From: Stramonita haemastoma
Taxonomy: Eukaryota > Mollusca > Gastropoda > Neogastropoda > Muricidae
Direction of reading: 5' to 3'
Length of the DNA: 64,000 bases
NCBI GenBank assembly: GCA_030674155.1
Contig: CM060344.1
Span: 29,936,688-30,000,687, forward strand
Position 1 is the first letter of the stretch. Every line of letters begins with the position of its first letter. Shown here in pieces: positions 9,466-22,590 of this stretch. The translations under genes and the position numbers were made by a program. The notes under the pieces were generated by a model, which saw only the letters and a list, made by a program, of their open reading frames with translations, made no database searches and was not told where the DNA came from.

Positions 9466-12400
9466 TAGTCTAGGTCAGGTCCAAAATGTGATCCACCTTT
9501 TCCTGGTAAGGTCCAAAATCCATCCCACCATTTCTAGGTCAGGTCCAAAATGTGACCCACGTTTTCCTGGTAAGGTCCAAAATGCATCCCACCCTTTCCT
9601 CATCAGGTCCAATATCTTATCTTTATTTTCCTGGTCAGGTCCAAATTCCAACCCACCATTCCATAGTCAGGTCAAAAATCTGATCCACCTGTTCCTGGTC
9701 AGGTCACCATTCCATAGTCAGGTAAAAAATCTGATTCACCTATTCCTGGTCGGGTCCAAAATCCAACACATCATTTCCTGGTGAGGTCCTAAATCTGATG
9801 CACCTTTTCATGTTCACGTCCAAAATCCAACCAACCATTTCGTGGTCAGGTCCAAAATGTAACCCACCATTTCCTGGTCAGGTCCAAAATCTGATCCATA
9901 TTTTGCTGGTCAGGTCCGAAATCCAACCACCATTTCTTGGTCAAGTCCAAAATCCAACCCATCATTCCATGGTCAGGTCCAAAATCTGATTCACCTTTTC
10001 CTAGTCAGGTCCAAAATCCAACCCACCTTTTCCTTGTCAAGTTCATAATCTGATCCACCTTTTCCAAGTCAGGTCCAAAATCCAACCAATCATTTCTTGG
10101 TCAGGTCCACAATCTGATCTACCTTTTCCTGGATGGGTTCAAAATCCAATCCACCTTTCCTGGTCAGGTCTAAAGTTATGTCTCATCGTTTAAAATCCAC
10201 CTTTCATTGGTTGGGTTAAAAATCCAACCCACCTTTACCTCATCCTATCCAAAGTGTCACCCACCTCTTCGTAATTTGTCTAAAATCTAACCCACTATTT
10301 TCTGGTCAGGTCCAAATCCAACCACATCTTCTGTTTGTAGAACAGGCCCACCTATGCCTGATCAGGTCCAAAATCAAATCCACCTTTTCCTGGTCAGGTC
10401 CAAAATCTGATCCACCTTTTTCTGGTCAGGTCCAAAATCCGACCCACCATTTCCTGGTCAGGTCCAAAATGGAATCCACCTTTTCCTGGTCAGGTCCAAA
10501 ATCCAACCCACCATTTTATGGTTAGGGCCAAAATCTAACCCACCATTCCATAGTCAGGACCAAAATCCGATCCACCGATTCCTGGCCAGGTTCAAAATCT
10601 ACCCCACCATTTCCTTGTCAGGTCCAAAATCCAACCCACCATTCCATGGTCAGGTCCAAAGTCTGATCCACCTATTTTTGGTCAGGTTCAAAATCCAACC
10701 CACCATTTCCTGGTCAGGTCAAAAATCTTATCCACCTTTTCCATGTGAGGTCCAAAATCCAACCCACAATTTCTTTGTCAGGTCAACAATCTGATCCACC
10801 TTTTCATGGACAGGTAAAAAATCCAATCCACCTTTTCCTGGTTCAGTGTACCCATCTTTTATCATAGTCTTAAATCCACTTTTCTTGGTTGGGTTAAAAA
10901 TCCAAACTATCTTTTCCTTATCCTGTCTGAAATGCAACCCATCTCTTCGTACTTTTGTCTAAAATCTAACCCACTATTTTCTTGTTAGTTCCAAATCCTA
11001 CGTCATTTTGTGTTTGTAGTACAGACCCACCTATGCCTGGTCAGGTCCAAAATCCAACCCACCTTTTCTTGGTCTGGTCCAAAATCTGAACCACCTTTTC
11101 CTGTTCAGGTACAAAGTTCAACCCACCATTTCCTGGTCAAGTAAAAATTGCAACCCACCATTTCCTGGTCAGGTCCAAAATCTGCTCCATATTTTCCTAA
11201 GCAGGTCCAAAATCCAACCCACCATTTCATAGTCAGGTACAAAATCTGATCCACCTTTTCCTGGTCACGTCCAAAATCCAACCCACCATTTGCTGGTTAG
11301 GTTCAAAATGTAATCAAAATGTAATTTGATCAACCTTTTCCTGGTCAGTTAAAAAAATCCAACCCAGCATTTCCTGGTAAGGTCCAAAATCCAACCCACC
11401 ATCCCATGATAAGGTTCACAATCTGATCCACCTTTTCCTGCTTATGTACAAAATCCACTAAACCATTTCCTGGTCAGGTCCAGAATCTGATCCACCTTTT
11501 TCTGGACGGGTCCATAATCCAATCCACCTTTTCCTGGTCAGGTCAACTGTTCAGTCTACCCACCTTTTATCATCATCTAAAATCCATCTTTTCTTGGTTG
11601 GGTTAAAAATCCAACCCAGCTTTTCCTTATTCCGTCGAAACTGCAACCCACTTTACAACTACATAAAAAAACAACAACATATTTTATTGTAAACACCTTT
11701 ACTGTACTATAACATTATGCCTTGTCAGCTCCAAACTCAAGTCCACCATTTACCTGTCAAATCCATAATCTGATCTACTTTTTTCCTGGTCAGGTCCAAA
11801 ATCTGATCCTCCTTTTCCTGGTCAGGTCCAAAATCTGACCCACCATTTCCTGGTCAGGCCAGTTTTTCTGGTCAGGTCCAAAATCTGATCCACCTTTTCC
11901 TAGTGAGGTCCACAATCTGATCCACGTTTTCCTGGAGAGGTCCAAAATACTATTCCCCTTTTCCTGGTCAGGCCTAAGTTCAGTCTACCCACCTTTTCTC
12001 ATCTTCTTAAATCCATCTTTCATTGGTTGGGTTAAAAATCCAACCCACCTTTTCCGTATCCTGTCGAAAATGGAACCCACCTCTTCCTACTTTTCTCTCA
12101 AATCTAACCCGCTATTTTCTGGTCAGGTCCAAATCCAACCTCATTTCCTGTTGGTAGTACAGACCCACATATTCCTGGTCAGGTCCAAAATCCAACCCAC
12201 CTTTTCCTAATCAGGTCCAAAATCTGACCCATCTTTTACTGGTCAGGTCCAAAATCCAACCCCCCATTTGCTGGTCACGTCCACAATCTGATCCACCTTT
12301 TCCTGGTCCAGTCCAAAATCCAATCCACCTTTTCCTGATCAGGTCCAAAATTCAACCCACCATTGCACAGTCATGTCCAAAAAACAACCCACCTTTCCTT

Positions 12401-12749
12401 GGTCAGGTCCAAAATCTGATCCACCTTTTTTTGGTCAGGTCCAAAATCCAACCCCCATTTCTGGTCACATCCAAAATCTGATACACCTTTTTCTGGTCAG
12501 GTCCAAAATCCAGCCACAATTTCCTGGTCCAGTCCAAAATCCAATCCACCTTTTCCTGATCAGGTTGAAAATTCAGTCTACCCACCCTTTCTTATTAGAA
12601 ACTCCACCTTTTATTGCTTGGGTTAAAAAATCCAACCAATATTTTCCTCATCCTGTCCAATACGCAACCCACGTCTTTGTACTTTTTTCTCAAATCTAAC
12701 CCACTATTTTCTGGTCAGGTCCAAATCCAACCTCATTTTATGTTTGTAG
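9466..12749 (+). repeat. 32-bp satellite array S2
   Basis: About 3.3 kb of the 32-bp satellite, beginning abruptly after C module 1 at AGGTCAGGTCCAAAATGTGA. Degenerate blocks occur near 10165-10360, 10840-11040, 11550-11650, 11970-12170 and 12570-12745. A short inverted fragment of C-type sequence (about 11660-11720) interrupts it. Short ORFs on both strands follow the 32-bp period and are not considered genes. Confidence 0.93.
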
Positions 12750-13160
12750 TACAGAAAATATATTTTGTTTTAAGCAATCCAACTCACCCTTGCGCACACG
12801 TTAAAACCCCGTCCCATCTTTCGGAAGAGCAGGTCGTTGACATTATGAAAAAAAAAAAAAGCCCCAGAAAGCACTCAAGTGTCGTGTATAGATACCATCC
12901 CTGAAAAAAAATCGGGGAGTAGGAGTCCCCAGGGTGGCTCGGGGATGTACATGGCAACGTTTCAGCGGCTCCTTCGACAGTACTGGAACCAATCGCTCAT
13001 TGCCTTTCCAGTGGATCATTCCAGTGGCGTGGAGAGGGGGGGTCTGCTGCATGGGTAACAGCTTGTCCTACATACTTTTTTTTACCCAGGCTTCGCGCTC
13101 TAAAGGCGAGCGCGCAACTTCAGAGTCTTCCGAGACTGATGGGTGCCTACTACTACTACT
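12750..13160 (+). mobile_element. B element, copy 2
   Basis: Same landmarks and order as the copy at 6991, about 5.76 kb downstream. The poly-A run after ATTATG is longer, and the GTGTCGTGTATAGATACCAT segment absent from copy 1 is present. Copy 2 therefore looks closer to full length. Confidence 0.8.
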
Positions 13161-15572
13161 AACACTACAAATATGTATTTTACTTTACGTATTAACAGAA
13201 AGATATCTGCACTATACAATATATATAATATAAAGACTATAAAATATAATTGACTGTACGATAACAAAAAGGCATTTTGTAATAGCATAGTACAGTCAAA
13301 TGTTATAGTACAGTAAATGTGTTTACAGTGAAATGTGTTTTCTTATGTAGTTGTAAAGTATAAACCGTTTTGTAATCTTATGTTTGTTGTTGTTGTTGTT
13401 GTTGTTTTACAATGAATTACGCTGAATGGTGTTACATACTACATGTGTTTGTGTTTTAGTATAGTAAACAGTGTTTTGAAATAATAATACTGAAAAATGT
13501 GTTTTGTAGTGTTTAATGTGTGTTTTGTGCTGTTTTTCATTATAGTACAACAAAAGGTTAGTCAAATATATCTACTAGTGTGCAGTTCTGATTCTGAAAA
13601 TAAGGGAGTTTTGAAAATTGTGTTTTCTGGTGTTCTAGTAGTAGGTCTTTCTGTAACAGCATAGTGCAGTAAAATGAGTTTTGTAGAGTGGTTGTAAAGT
13701 ATTATGCGTTTTGTTGTCTTAAACGGGAAAAGATGTTTTGCACAGTAAATGATGTTATGTTGTGTTTCCTACAACAGTGAAAAGAGTTTGTGTTAAAGCA
13801 TAGTAAACAGTGTGTTTGTAGTATAGCAAAATGTGTTTAATGGTGTAATAGTATTGTTACATTCGAGAAAATGTCTTTTTGTGACGGGAAAGTACATTCC
13901 AGAAAATGTCTTTTTGTGACGGGAAAGTAGATTGTGTTTTTTTAGTTTTATACAGTAATGTACTGGAGAGTGAAATCTGCAGTTTTGTGAAGTTGCGATT
14001 CCAGAAATGTGGAATTTAATAGTAGTACAGCAAGATGTACGCTGGTTTCAGTGTCTGAGTCAAGCCTTTAGCAAATCTTACATGACAAATGCTAAACACT
14101 CTACACAGGGTTTTGTCTGCATCTGGGATAATACATGTTGTAACAACGAATTGTTTGGCTGCCATTTTGCACACAGATTCGTTTCCTTCATTGACTGTGA
14201 GTGATTATGTAAGTGATATGTGTGCTGCAAAAAGTTAAATATCTGTAGCAATGCACTATTCTTGTGCACTTCATGGACTATGTAACAAAGCATTCTGTAT
14301 CCAGCTTTATTTCCTTGTTGTGCAGTTTCGATTCTGAAAATGTGAGAGTTTCGATATAGTACAGCATAGTGCAGTAAAATGTGTTTTGTAGAGTGGTTGT
14401 AAAGTATGATGATGTATTTTGATGTTTTAAACGGTAAAATATGTTTTATAGAGTAAATGATGTTTTATGGTTTTTCCTAGTACAGTGAAATGAGTTTGTG
14501 TTATTGCATTGTAAACTGTGTCTCTAGTATAGCAAAATGCGTTTTATGGTGTTATTGTAGAGAATATGTCTTTTTGGATTGTTGCATTCGAGAAAAACTG
14601 TAAAAGAAAAGGGAGTTTTATAATAGCTTTGTACAGTAAAATGTTATAGTACAGTACAGGCGTTTTGTAATATCATAGTACATTAAAATGTGTTTCCTTA
14701 TGTAGTTCTTTTGTAATCTTATAATACTGTAAAACATGTTTCTTTACAATGAATTACGCTGAATGGTGTGACACAGTACAGTAAAATCTGCTTGTGTTTT
14801 AACACGGTTTTGTAGTCCAGTAAAGATATATTTTGCAGTGCAGGCACAATGGAATCTCTGTTTTGATCTCTTTTAGTGGACTAAAATGTAAGATTTTTTA
14901 AAGCTATATTTTAAGAAATGTGTGTTTAAGTAGAAAATGTGTTTGTAGTACAGAAAATAGTGTAACAGTAAAGTAGAATGTCTTTTGTATGTGTTAAAAT
15001 AAAACATGGAATAGGACAGAGAAACGTATTTTGTATTGTTATAAATCAAGAAAATGTGGGCGTTTATTATAGTGCTGCATAAAGGTATCATAATAGAGTA
15101 AAATGTGTTTTCTGCGTTATGTGGTTTTATAGTGCAATAGGTATGTGTTACATTATGGTACACTAAAGTGTTAAAGTACAGTATAATGTTTTCGTGCTAT
15201 AGTGTTGTAAAATACGTATAGTAAAAATGTGTGTTTATAGTGTTACAGTATAATAAACGTGTTCTGTAGTGTTATGACAGTTAAATGTGTTTTGTGCAGG
15301 TATGATTCTGTATTTGTCAGTCTGTTGTTTTTTATATAATGCATCAAATTGTGTGGATTTGAGGTAAACAGAAAATGCGTTTTATATTCTGTAATCTGTA
15401 GTTTTGTATATAAAGCTGCGATTTTTTCTTTTCGTTTTTTAGTGTTATTGTAACTAAAATTCCGTTTTGTAGTGTTATAACACGGTAAAAAAAAAATTGT
15501 GTGAAATTTTACAGTAAATTGTGTTTAATGATGTTAAAGAACAGTGAAATGTGTTTCTAAAACAGTTTTGCT
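13161..15572 (+). repeat. C module, copy 2
   Basis: Homologous to 7371-9465 over its length, with small indels, for example a (GTT)n expansion near 13385 and a local duplication around 13865-13930 of a stretch containing ATGTCTTTTTGTGACGGGAA. It ends in the junction AACAGTTTTGCTAGTGTAAT, which is also seen in variant form at about 30695 and 35870, where the 32-bp satellite starts again. Confidence 0.85.
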
Positions 15573-18550
15573 AGTGTAATCAAAGATCCAAATCACCTTT
15601 TCCCCATTTAGTCAAACCTCCTACCTACTAATTTTTGGTCAGGTCCAAAAATCATCCCACATATTCCTGGTCAGGTCCAAAATCCAAACCACCATTTTCT
15701 GATCAGGTCCAAATGTTGATCCACCTTTCTCTGGTCAGGTCCAAAATCCAGTCCACCTATTCCTGGTCAGGTCCAAAATCCATCCACCATTCCCTGGTCA
15801 GGTCCAAAATCTGATCTATCTTTTCCTGGTCAGGTCCAAAATCCAACAAACCATATCCTTGTCAGGTCCACAATCTGATCAACCTTTTCCTGGACGGGTC
15901 CAAAATTCAATCCACCTATTCCTGGTCAGGTCCAAAGTTTAGTCTACCCACATTTTCTCATCGTCTATAATCCACCTTTTCTTGGTTGGGTTAAAAATCC
16001 AACCAAACTTTTCCTTATCCCGTCCAAAATGCAACCTACCTCTTTGTCTCAAATCTAACCGACTAGTTTTTTGTCGGGTCCAAATCCAACCTCATTTTGT
16101 GCTTGTAGTACAGACCCACCAATGCTTCGTCAGGTCCAAATTCAAACCCACAATTTCCTGGTCAGGTCCAAAATCTAATCCACGTTTTCATGGTCAATTC
16201 CAAAATCCAACACACCATTTCCTGGTGAAGACCAGAATCCAACGCACCATTTCCTGGTCAGGTCCAAAATGTGATCGACTTTTTCCTGTTCCGGTCCAAA
16301 ATCCAAACCACCATTTCCTGGTCAAGTCAAAAATGTACCCCACCATTTGCTGATCAGGTCCAAAATCTGATCCACATTTTCCTTGTAAGGTCCAAAATCG
16401 AACCCACCATTCCATAGTCCCATCAAAAATCTGATCCACCTATTCCTGGTCAGGTCCAAAATCCAACCCACAATTTCCTGGTCAGTTCTAAAATCTGATG
16501 CTCCTTTTTCTGGTCATGTCCAAAATCCAACCCACAATTTCCTGGTCAGGTCCAAAATGTAACCCATTTCCTAGTCAGGTCCAAAATTTGATCCATATTT
16601 TCCTGGTAAGGTTCATAATCCAACACACATTTCCTGGACAGGTCCAGAATCTGATCCATATTTTCCTGGATTGGTCCAAAATCCAATCCATCTTATCCTG
16701 GTCAGGTCCAAAGTTCAGTCTACCTTCCTTTTCTCATAATCTGTAATCCACCTTTTATTGGTTAGCTTAAAAACCCAACCCACTTTTTCCTTATCCCATC
16801 CAAAATGCAACCCACCTCTTCCTACTTTTCTCTCAAATGTAACCCATTATTTTCTGGTCAGGTCTAAATCCAACATCACTTTGTGTTTGTAGTACAGACC
16901 CACATATTCCTGGTCAGGTCCAAAATCCAACCCACCTTTTCCTGGTCAGGTCCAAAATCTTATCCATCTTTTTCTGGTCAGGTCTAAAATCAAACCCACC
17001 ATTTCCTGGTCAGGTCCAAAATGTGATTCACCGTTTCCTTGTTTAGGTCCAAAATCCAACCCACCGTTTCCTGGTCAAGTCCAAAATCCAACCCACCATT
17101 TCCTGGTCAGGTCCAAAATCCAACCCACCCTTCCATACTCACGTCCAAAATCTGATCCACCTATTCCTGGTCAGGTCCAAAGTTCCGTCTACCCACCTAT
17201 TCTCATCGTCTGAAATCTATCTTTTATTGGTTGGGTTAAAAATCAAACCCACCTTTTCCTTATCCCGTCCAAAATGCAACCCACCTCTTCATACTTTTGT
17301 CTCGAATCTACTCCAGTATTTTCTGGTTAGCTCCACATCTAACCTCATTTTGTGTTTGTAGTATAGACCCACCTATGCCTGGTCAGGTCCAAAATCCAAC
17401 CCACCTTTTCCTTATCAGGTCCAAAATCTGATCCACCTTTCCCTGGTCAGGTCCAAAATCCAACCCACCATTTCCTGATCAGGTCCAAAATCCGACCCAC
17501 CATTTCATGGTGAGGTCCAAAATCTGATCGACATTTTTCATGTCAGGTCTAAAATCCAAACCACCATTTCCTGGTTATGTCCAAAATGCAACCCACCATT
17601 TCCTGGTCAGGTCTAATACCTGATCGATATTTTCCTGGTCAGGTCCAAAATCCAACCACCATTTCCTGGTCAGGGCCAAAATCCAACCAACCATTCCATA
17701 GTCAGATCCAAAATCTGATCCACCCTTTCCTGGTCAGGTTCAAAATCCAAAAGACCATTGCCTGGTCAGGTCCAAAATGTGAACCACTTTTTCCTGGTCA
17801 GGTTCAAAATCCAAAAGACCATTGCCTGGTCAGGTCCAAAATGTGAACCACTTTTTCCTGGTCAGGTCCAAAATCTGATCCATATTTTCTGGGTAAAGAC
17901 CAAAATCCAACCCACCATTTCCTACCCAGGTCCAAAATCCAAGCCACCATTCCATGGTGAGGTTCAAAATCTGATCCACCTATTCCTGGTCAGGTCCAAC
18001 AGGTCAAAAAATCAACCCACCTGTTCCTGGCCAGGTCAAAAATGCAACCCATCATTTGGTCAGGTCAGAAATCCAACCCATGATTTCTTTGTCAAGTAAA
18101 AAATCCAACCCATAATTTCCTGGTGAGGTCCATAATCTGATCCACCTATTCCTGGTCAGGTCCAAAATCTGATCCACCATTTCCTGGTGAGGTCGAAAAT
18201 CCAATCCACCATTTTCTGTTCAGGTCCAAAATTCAACCCACAATTTCCTGGTCAGGTCGAAAATATGATCATATGAAATATGATCGTGGTCAGGTCCAAA
18301 ATCCAACCCACCATTTCCTAGTCAGGTCCAAAATCCAACCCACCTTTTCCTGGTTAGGTCCAAAATTCAGTCAACCCACCCTTTCTCATCGTCTAAAATC
18401 CAGTTTTTATTGGTTAGGTTAAAAATCCAACCCACGGTTTCCTCATCACGTCCAAAATGCAACCCACCTCTTTGTACTTTTGTCTCAAATCTAACCCACT
18501 ATTTTCTGGTCATGTCCAAATCCAACCTCATTTTTTGTTTGTAGTACAGA
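15573..18550 (+). repeat. 32-bp satellite array S3
   Basis: About 3 kb of 32-bp units with degenerate blocks near 15930-16120, 16690-16900, 17180-17370 and 18360-18545. A local duplication of a stretch containing AAAATCCAAAAGACCATTGC gives two units at about 17740 and 17804. Confidence 0.93.
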
Positions 18551-18942
18551 GAATATATTTTGCTTTAAGCAAAAACCCCGTTCCGACTTTCGGAAGAGCA
18601 AGTCATAGTGTGACGGTAAGAGTGGTTGACAAAACTATGGAAAAAAAACAAACCCAGCAAGCACATAGATGTCGTGTATAGAAACTATCTTTGAAGAAAA
18701 ATCGGGGAGATGGAGTCCCCAGGGCTGTATATGACAACGTTTCAGCGGCTCCTTCGTCGGTACTGGAACCATTCGTATGGGTCATTGCCTTTCCAATGGA
18801 TCATTCCAGTGGCGTGGAGAGGGGGGTCTGCTGCATGGGTAACAGCTTGTCCTCCATAGTTTTTTTTACCCAGGCTTTGCGCTCTAAACACCAGAGCACA
18901 ACTCCATGGTCTTCCGATACTGATGGATGCCTACTACTACTA
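18551..18942 (+). mobile_element. B element, copy 3
   Basis: Same landmarks as copies 1 and 2, about 5.8 kb after copy 2. The hairpin stem is weakened here (GCGCTCT pairs with AGAGCAC), consistent with decay. Confidence 0.8.
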
Positions 18943-19826
18943 ACACTACAAACACGCATTTTACTTTACGTATTTTACTACACTATAACACTAACATATG
19001 TGCCTTACGCAATATGAGACCATAAAACATAATTTACTGTACGATAACAAAAAGGCATTTTGTAATAGCATAGTACAGTCAAATGTACAGTAAAGGCGTT
19101 TACAGAAAAATGTTTTCTTGTGTAATTGTAAAGTATAAACCCTTTTGTAATCTTATAATACGTTGAAATATGTTTTTTGTTGTCGTTGTTTGTTTTTATT
19201 TTTTTACAATGAATTAAGCTGAATACAGTCAAATGTGTTTGTATTATAGCATAGTAAACAGTGTTTTGAAATAATTATAGTATTGTAAAATGTGTTTTGT
19301 AGTGTTTAATGTGTGTTTGTGGCTGTGTTGTGTTTTTCATTACAGTACAACAAAAGGCGAGTTGTGTTTGTTTTAGTCGAATAATAGTCCTTTCCAGATT
19401 TTTCCGATATCAGGGCTGTAGTCAGAATCCAGAAAGTCGGAGGTCTCACGCTTTGGCATGTTCTCCCACTTCAGCACCTCAGGCCACCCCTAAAATATTA
19501 CAATTGTAGGAGCAATGTCATGAGATAAAACTCACTGTTGTGTGCAGTTCTGATTCTGAAAATGAGGGAGTTTTGAAAAGTGTTTTCTGGTCTTCTATTA
19601 CTAAAAGGCTTTATGTAATAGCATAGTGCAGTAAGATATGTTTTGTAGAGTGGCTGTAAAGTATGATGCGTTTTGTTGTCTTAAACGGGAAAACATGTTT
19701 TGTACAGTAAAAGATGTTTTTTTGTTTCCTAGAACAGTGAAAAGAGTTTGTGTTAAAGCAGAGTAAACACACATTTTACTGTACATTACAACCACAAAAT
19801 ATAATCTACTGTACTGTAACAAATCC
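18943..19826 (+). repeat. C module, copy 3 (shortened)
   Basis: The first part aligns with C copies 1 and 2, but the module stops at about 19826 after only 0.9 kb. About 160 bp of unrelated sequence (roughly 19378-19535, containing AGTCGGAGGTCTCACGCTTT) is inserted where the other copies read AAAAGGTTAGTTGTGTGCAG. The last about 60 bp (ACACATTTTACTGTACATTA) are in the opposite orientation, the same switch that occurs at about 22590. Confidence 0.8.
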
Positions 19827-21554
19827 AACCTTATTCTGTGCTTGTACTACAGGACCCACCTATGCCTGGTCAGGTCCAAAATCCTACCCACCTTTTCCTG
19901 GTCAGGTCCAAAATCCAACAATATTTCCTGGTCAGGTCCAAAATCCAACCCACCATTTCCTGATCAGGTCCAAAATCTGATCCACCATTTCTTGGTCAGG
20001 TCCAAAATCCATCCAACGATTTCCTGGTCAGGTCCAAAATCTGATCCACCATTTCCTGGTCAGGTCCAAAATCTGATCCACCTTTTCCTGGTCAGGTCCA
20101 AAATCAAACCCACCATTTCCTGGTCAAGTCCAAAATCTGATCCATATTTTCCTGGTCAGGTCCAAAATCGAAACGACCATTTCCTTTTCAGGTCCAAAAT
20201 CCAGACCACCATTCCATGGTCAGGTTCAAAATCTGATCCACCTATACCTCTGGTCAGGTTCCACAGGTGAAAAATTAATCCACCTATTCCTGGTCAGGTC
20301 TAAAATCGAACCCACCTTTTCCTGGTCAGGGTGAATATTTGATCCAGCTTTTCCTTGTCAGGTCCAAAATCCAACCCACCATTTCCTGGTGAAGTCCAAA
20401 ATGTTACCCACAATTTCCTGGTCAGGTCCAAAATCTGATCCACCTATTGCTGGTCAGGTCCAAAATCCAACCCACCATTTCCTGGTCAGGTCCAAAATCT
20501 GATCCACCTTTTCCTGGACGGGTCCAAAATCGAATTCATCTTTTCCTGTTCAGGTCCACAGTTTAATCTACCCACCTCTACTCATTGTCTAAAATCCATC
20601 TTTTATTAGTTGGGTTAAAAATCCAGCCCATTTTTCCTTATCCTGTCCAAAATGCAACGAAACCTCTTCGTAAATTTGTATGAAATCTAACCCTCTATTT
20701 TCTGGTCAGGTCCAAATCCAGCCTCATTACAGACCCACCTATTCAAGACCAGGTCGAAAATCAAACCCACCTTTTCCTGGTCAGATCCAAAATCCAACCC
20801 ACCATTCCCTGGTCAGCTACAAAGTCTGATCCACCATATCCTGGTCAGGGCCAAAATCAAACCCATAATTTTTACTCAGCTCTGATCTACCTATTTCTGG
20901 ACGGGTCCAAAATCCAATCCACCATTTCTTGGTCAGGTCCAAAGTTCAGTGTACCCACCTTTTGTCATCGTCTAAAATCCACCTTTTATTAGTTGGGTTA
21001 AAAATCCAACTCACCTTTTCCTTATCCTGTCCAAAATCCAACCCACCATTTCCTGGTCAGGTCCAAAATCAAACCCACTACTTCCTGGTTAGGTCCAAAA
21101 TCCAGCCTACCATTTTCTGGTCAGGTCCAAATTCTGATCCACCTTTTTCTAGTCTGGTCCAAAATGCAACCCACCATTTCCTGGTCAGGTCCAAAATCTG
21201 ATCCACCTTTTCCTGGTCAGGTAAAAAATCAAGCTCGTCATTTCCTGGTCAGGTCCAAATTCTGATCCACCTTTTCCTAGTCAGGTAAAAAAATCCAAAC
21301 AATTCCATGGTCAGCTCCAAAATCTTATCCACCTTTTCCTGGTCACTTCCACCTTCTCCTGGTCAGGTCCAAAATTCAGTCAAGCCACGTTTTCTCATCG
21401 TCTAAAATCCACCTTTTATTCGTTGGGTTAAAAATCCAACCCACGATTTTCTCATCCAGTCCAAAATGCAACCCACCTCTTCGCACTTTTCTTTCAAATC
21501 TAACCCACTATTTTCTGGTCATGTATCCAACCTCATTTTGTGTTTGTAGTACAG
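19827..21554 (+). repeat. 32-bp satellite array S4
   Basis: About 1.7 kb of 32-bp units entered directly from inverted C-type sequence at about 19825, with degenerate blocks near 20550-20740, 20940-21030 and 21370-21550. Confidence 0.92.
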
Positions 21555-21909
21555 AAAATATATTTTGCTTTAAGCAAAACACGTTTAAACCCCGTTCCCG
21601 CTTTTGGAAGAGCAAATTATCAAAAAAACAAACACCCAGCAAGCTCACAGGTGTCGAAGAAGAAAAAGGGGGAAGTTGGAGTTCATAGGGTGGTTTGAGG
21701 CTGTATATATTTTAAAAACGTTTCGGCGGCTCCTTTGACGGTACTGAACCAGCCTTTCCAATGGATCATTCCAATGGCGTGGAGAGGGGGGATGTGCTGC
21801 ATGGGTAACAACTTGTCCTCCATATTTTCCCCCCAGGCTTTTGCGCTTTAAACACTAGAGCGCAACTCCATAGTCTTCCGAGACTGATGGGTGCCTACTA
21901 CTACTACTA
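21555..21909 (+). mobile_element. B element, copy 4
   Basis: Same landmark order as the other copies but with internal deletions: the CATCGTGTGCCGGTAGG segment is missing and the AGGTGTCG region is shortened. The terminal GCGC hairpin and CTACTACTAC run are present. Confidence 0.78.
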
Positions 21910-22590
21910 ACACTACAAACTTTTTACTTTACGTATTTTACTACATTATAACACAAACATATTTGGACTATGCAATATACTATAAAGACTATAAAACATA
22001 ATTTACTGTACGATAACAAAAAGGCATTTTGTAATAGCATAGTACAGTCAAATGTAAAGTAAAGGCGTTTACAGATAAATGTGTTTTCTTATGTAGTTGT
22101 AAAGTATACACTATTTTGTAATCTTAATATTCGTTGAAATATGTTTTTTGTTGTCGTTTGTTTTTCTTTTCTGTTTTCTTCTTCTTCTTTTTTTTTCTTC
22201 CAATGAATTAAGGTGAATGGTGTTACATACTACAGTAAAATGTGTTTGTGTTTTAGTATAGTAAACAGTGTTTTGAAATATAGTACTGTAAAATGTGTTT
22301 TGTAGTGTTAATTATGTATCTGTTCTGTGTTTTTTTTCAAAAGGTACAACAAAAGGTTAGTTGTGTGCAGTTCTGATTCTGAAAGTGAGGGAGTTTTGAA
22401 AACTGTGTTTTCTGGTGTTCTAGTACTAAAAGGCTTTCTATGCTTGCATAGTGCAGTAAAATGTGTTTTGTAGAACGGTTGTAAAGTATGATGCATGTTG
22501 TCTTTAACGGGAAAATGTTTTGTACAGTAAATGATGTTTTGTTGTGTTTCCTAGAACTGTGAAAAGAGTTTGTGTTCAATCATAGTTAAC
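21910..22590 (+). repeat. C module, copy 4 (plus orientation, truncated at an inversion point)
   Basis: Plus-oriented C sequence like copy 3, ending at about 22590. There AAAGAGTTTGTGTTCAATCA gives way to the opposite-strand form ACACACATTTTACTGTACAT. Confidence 0.8.
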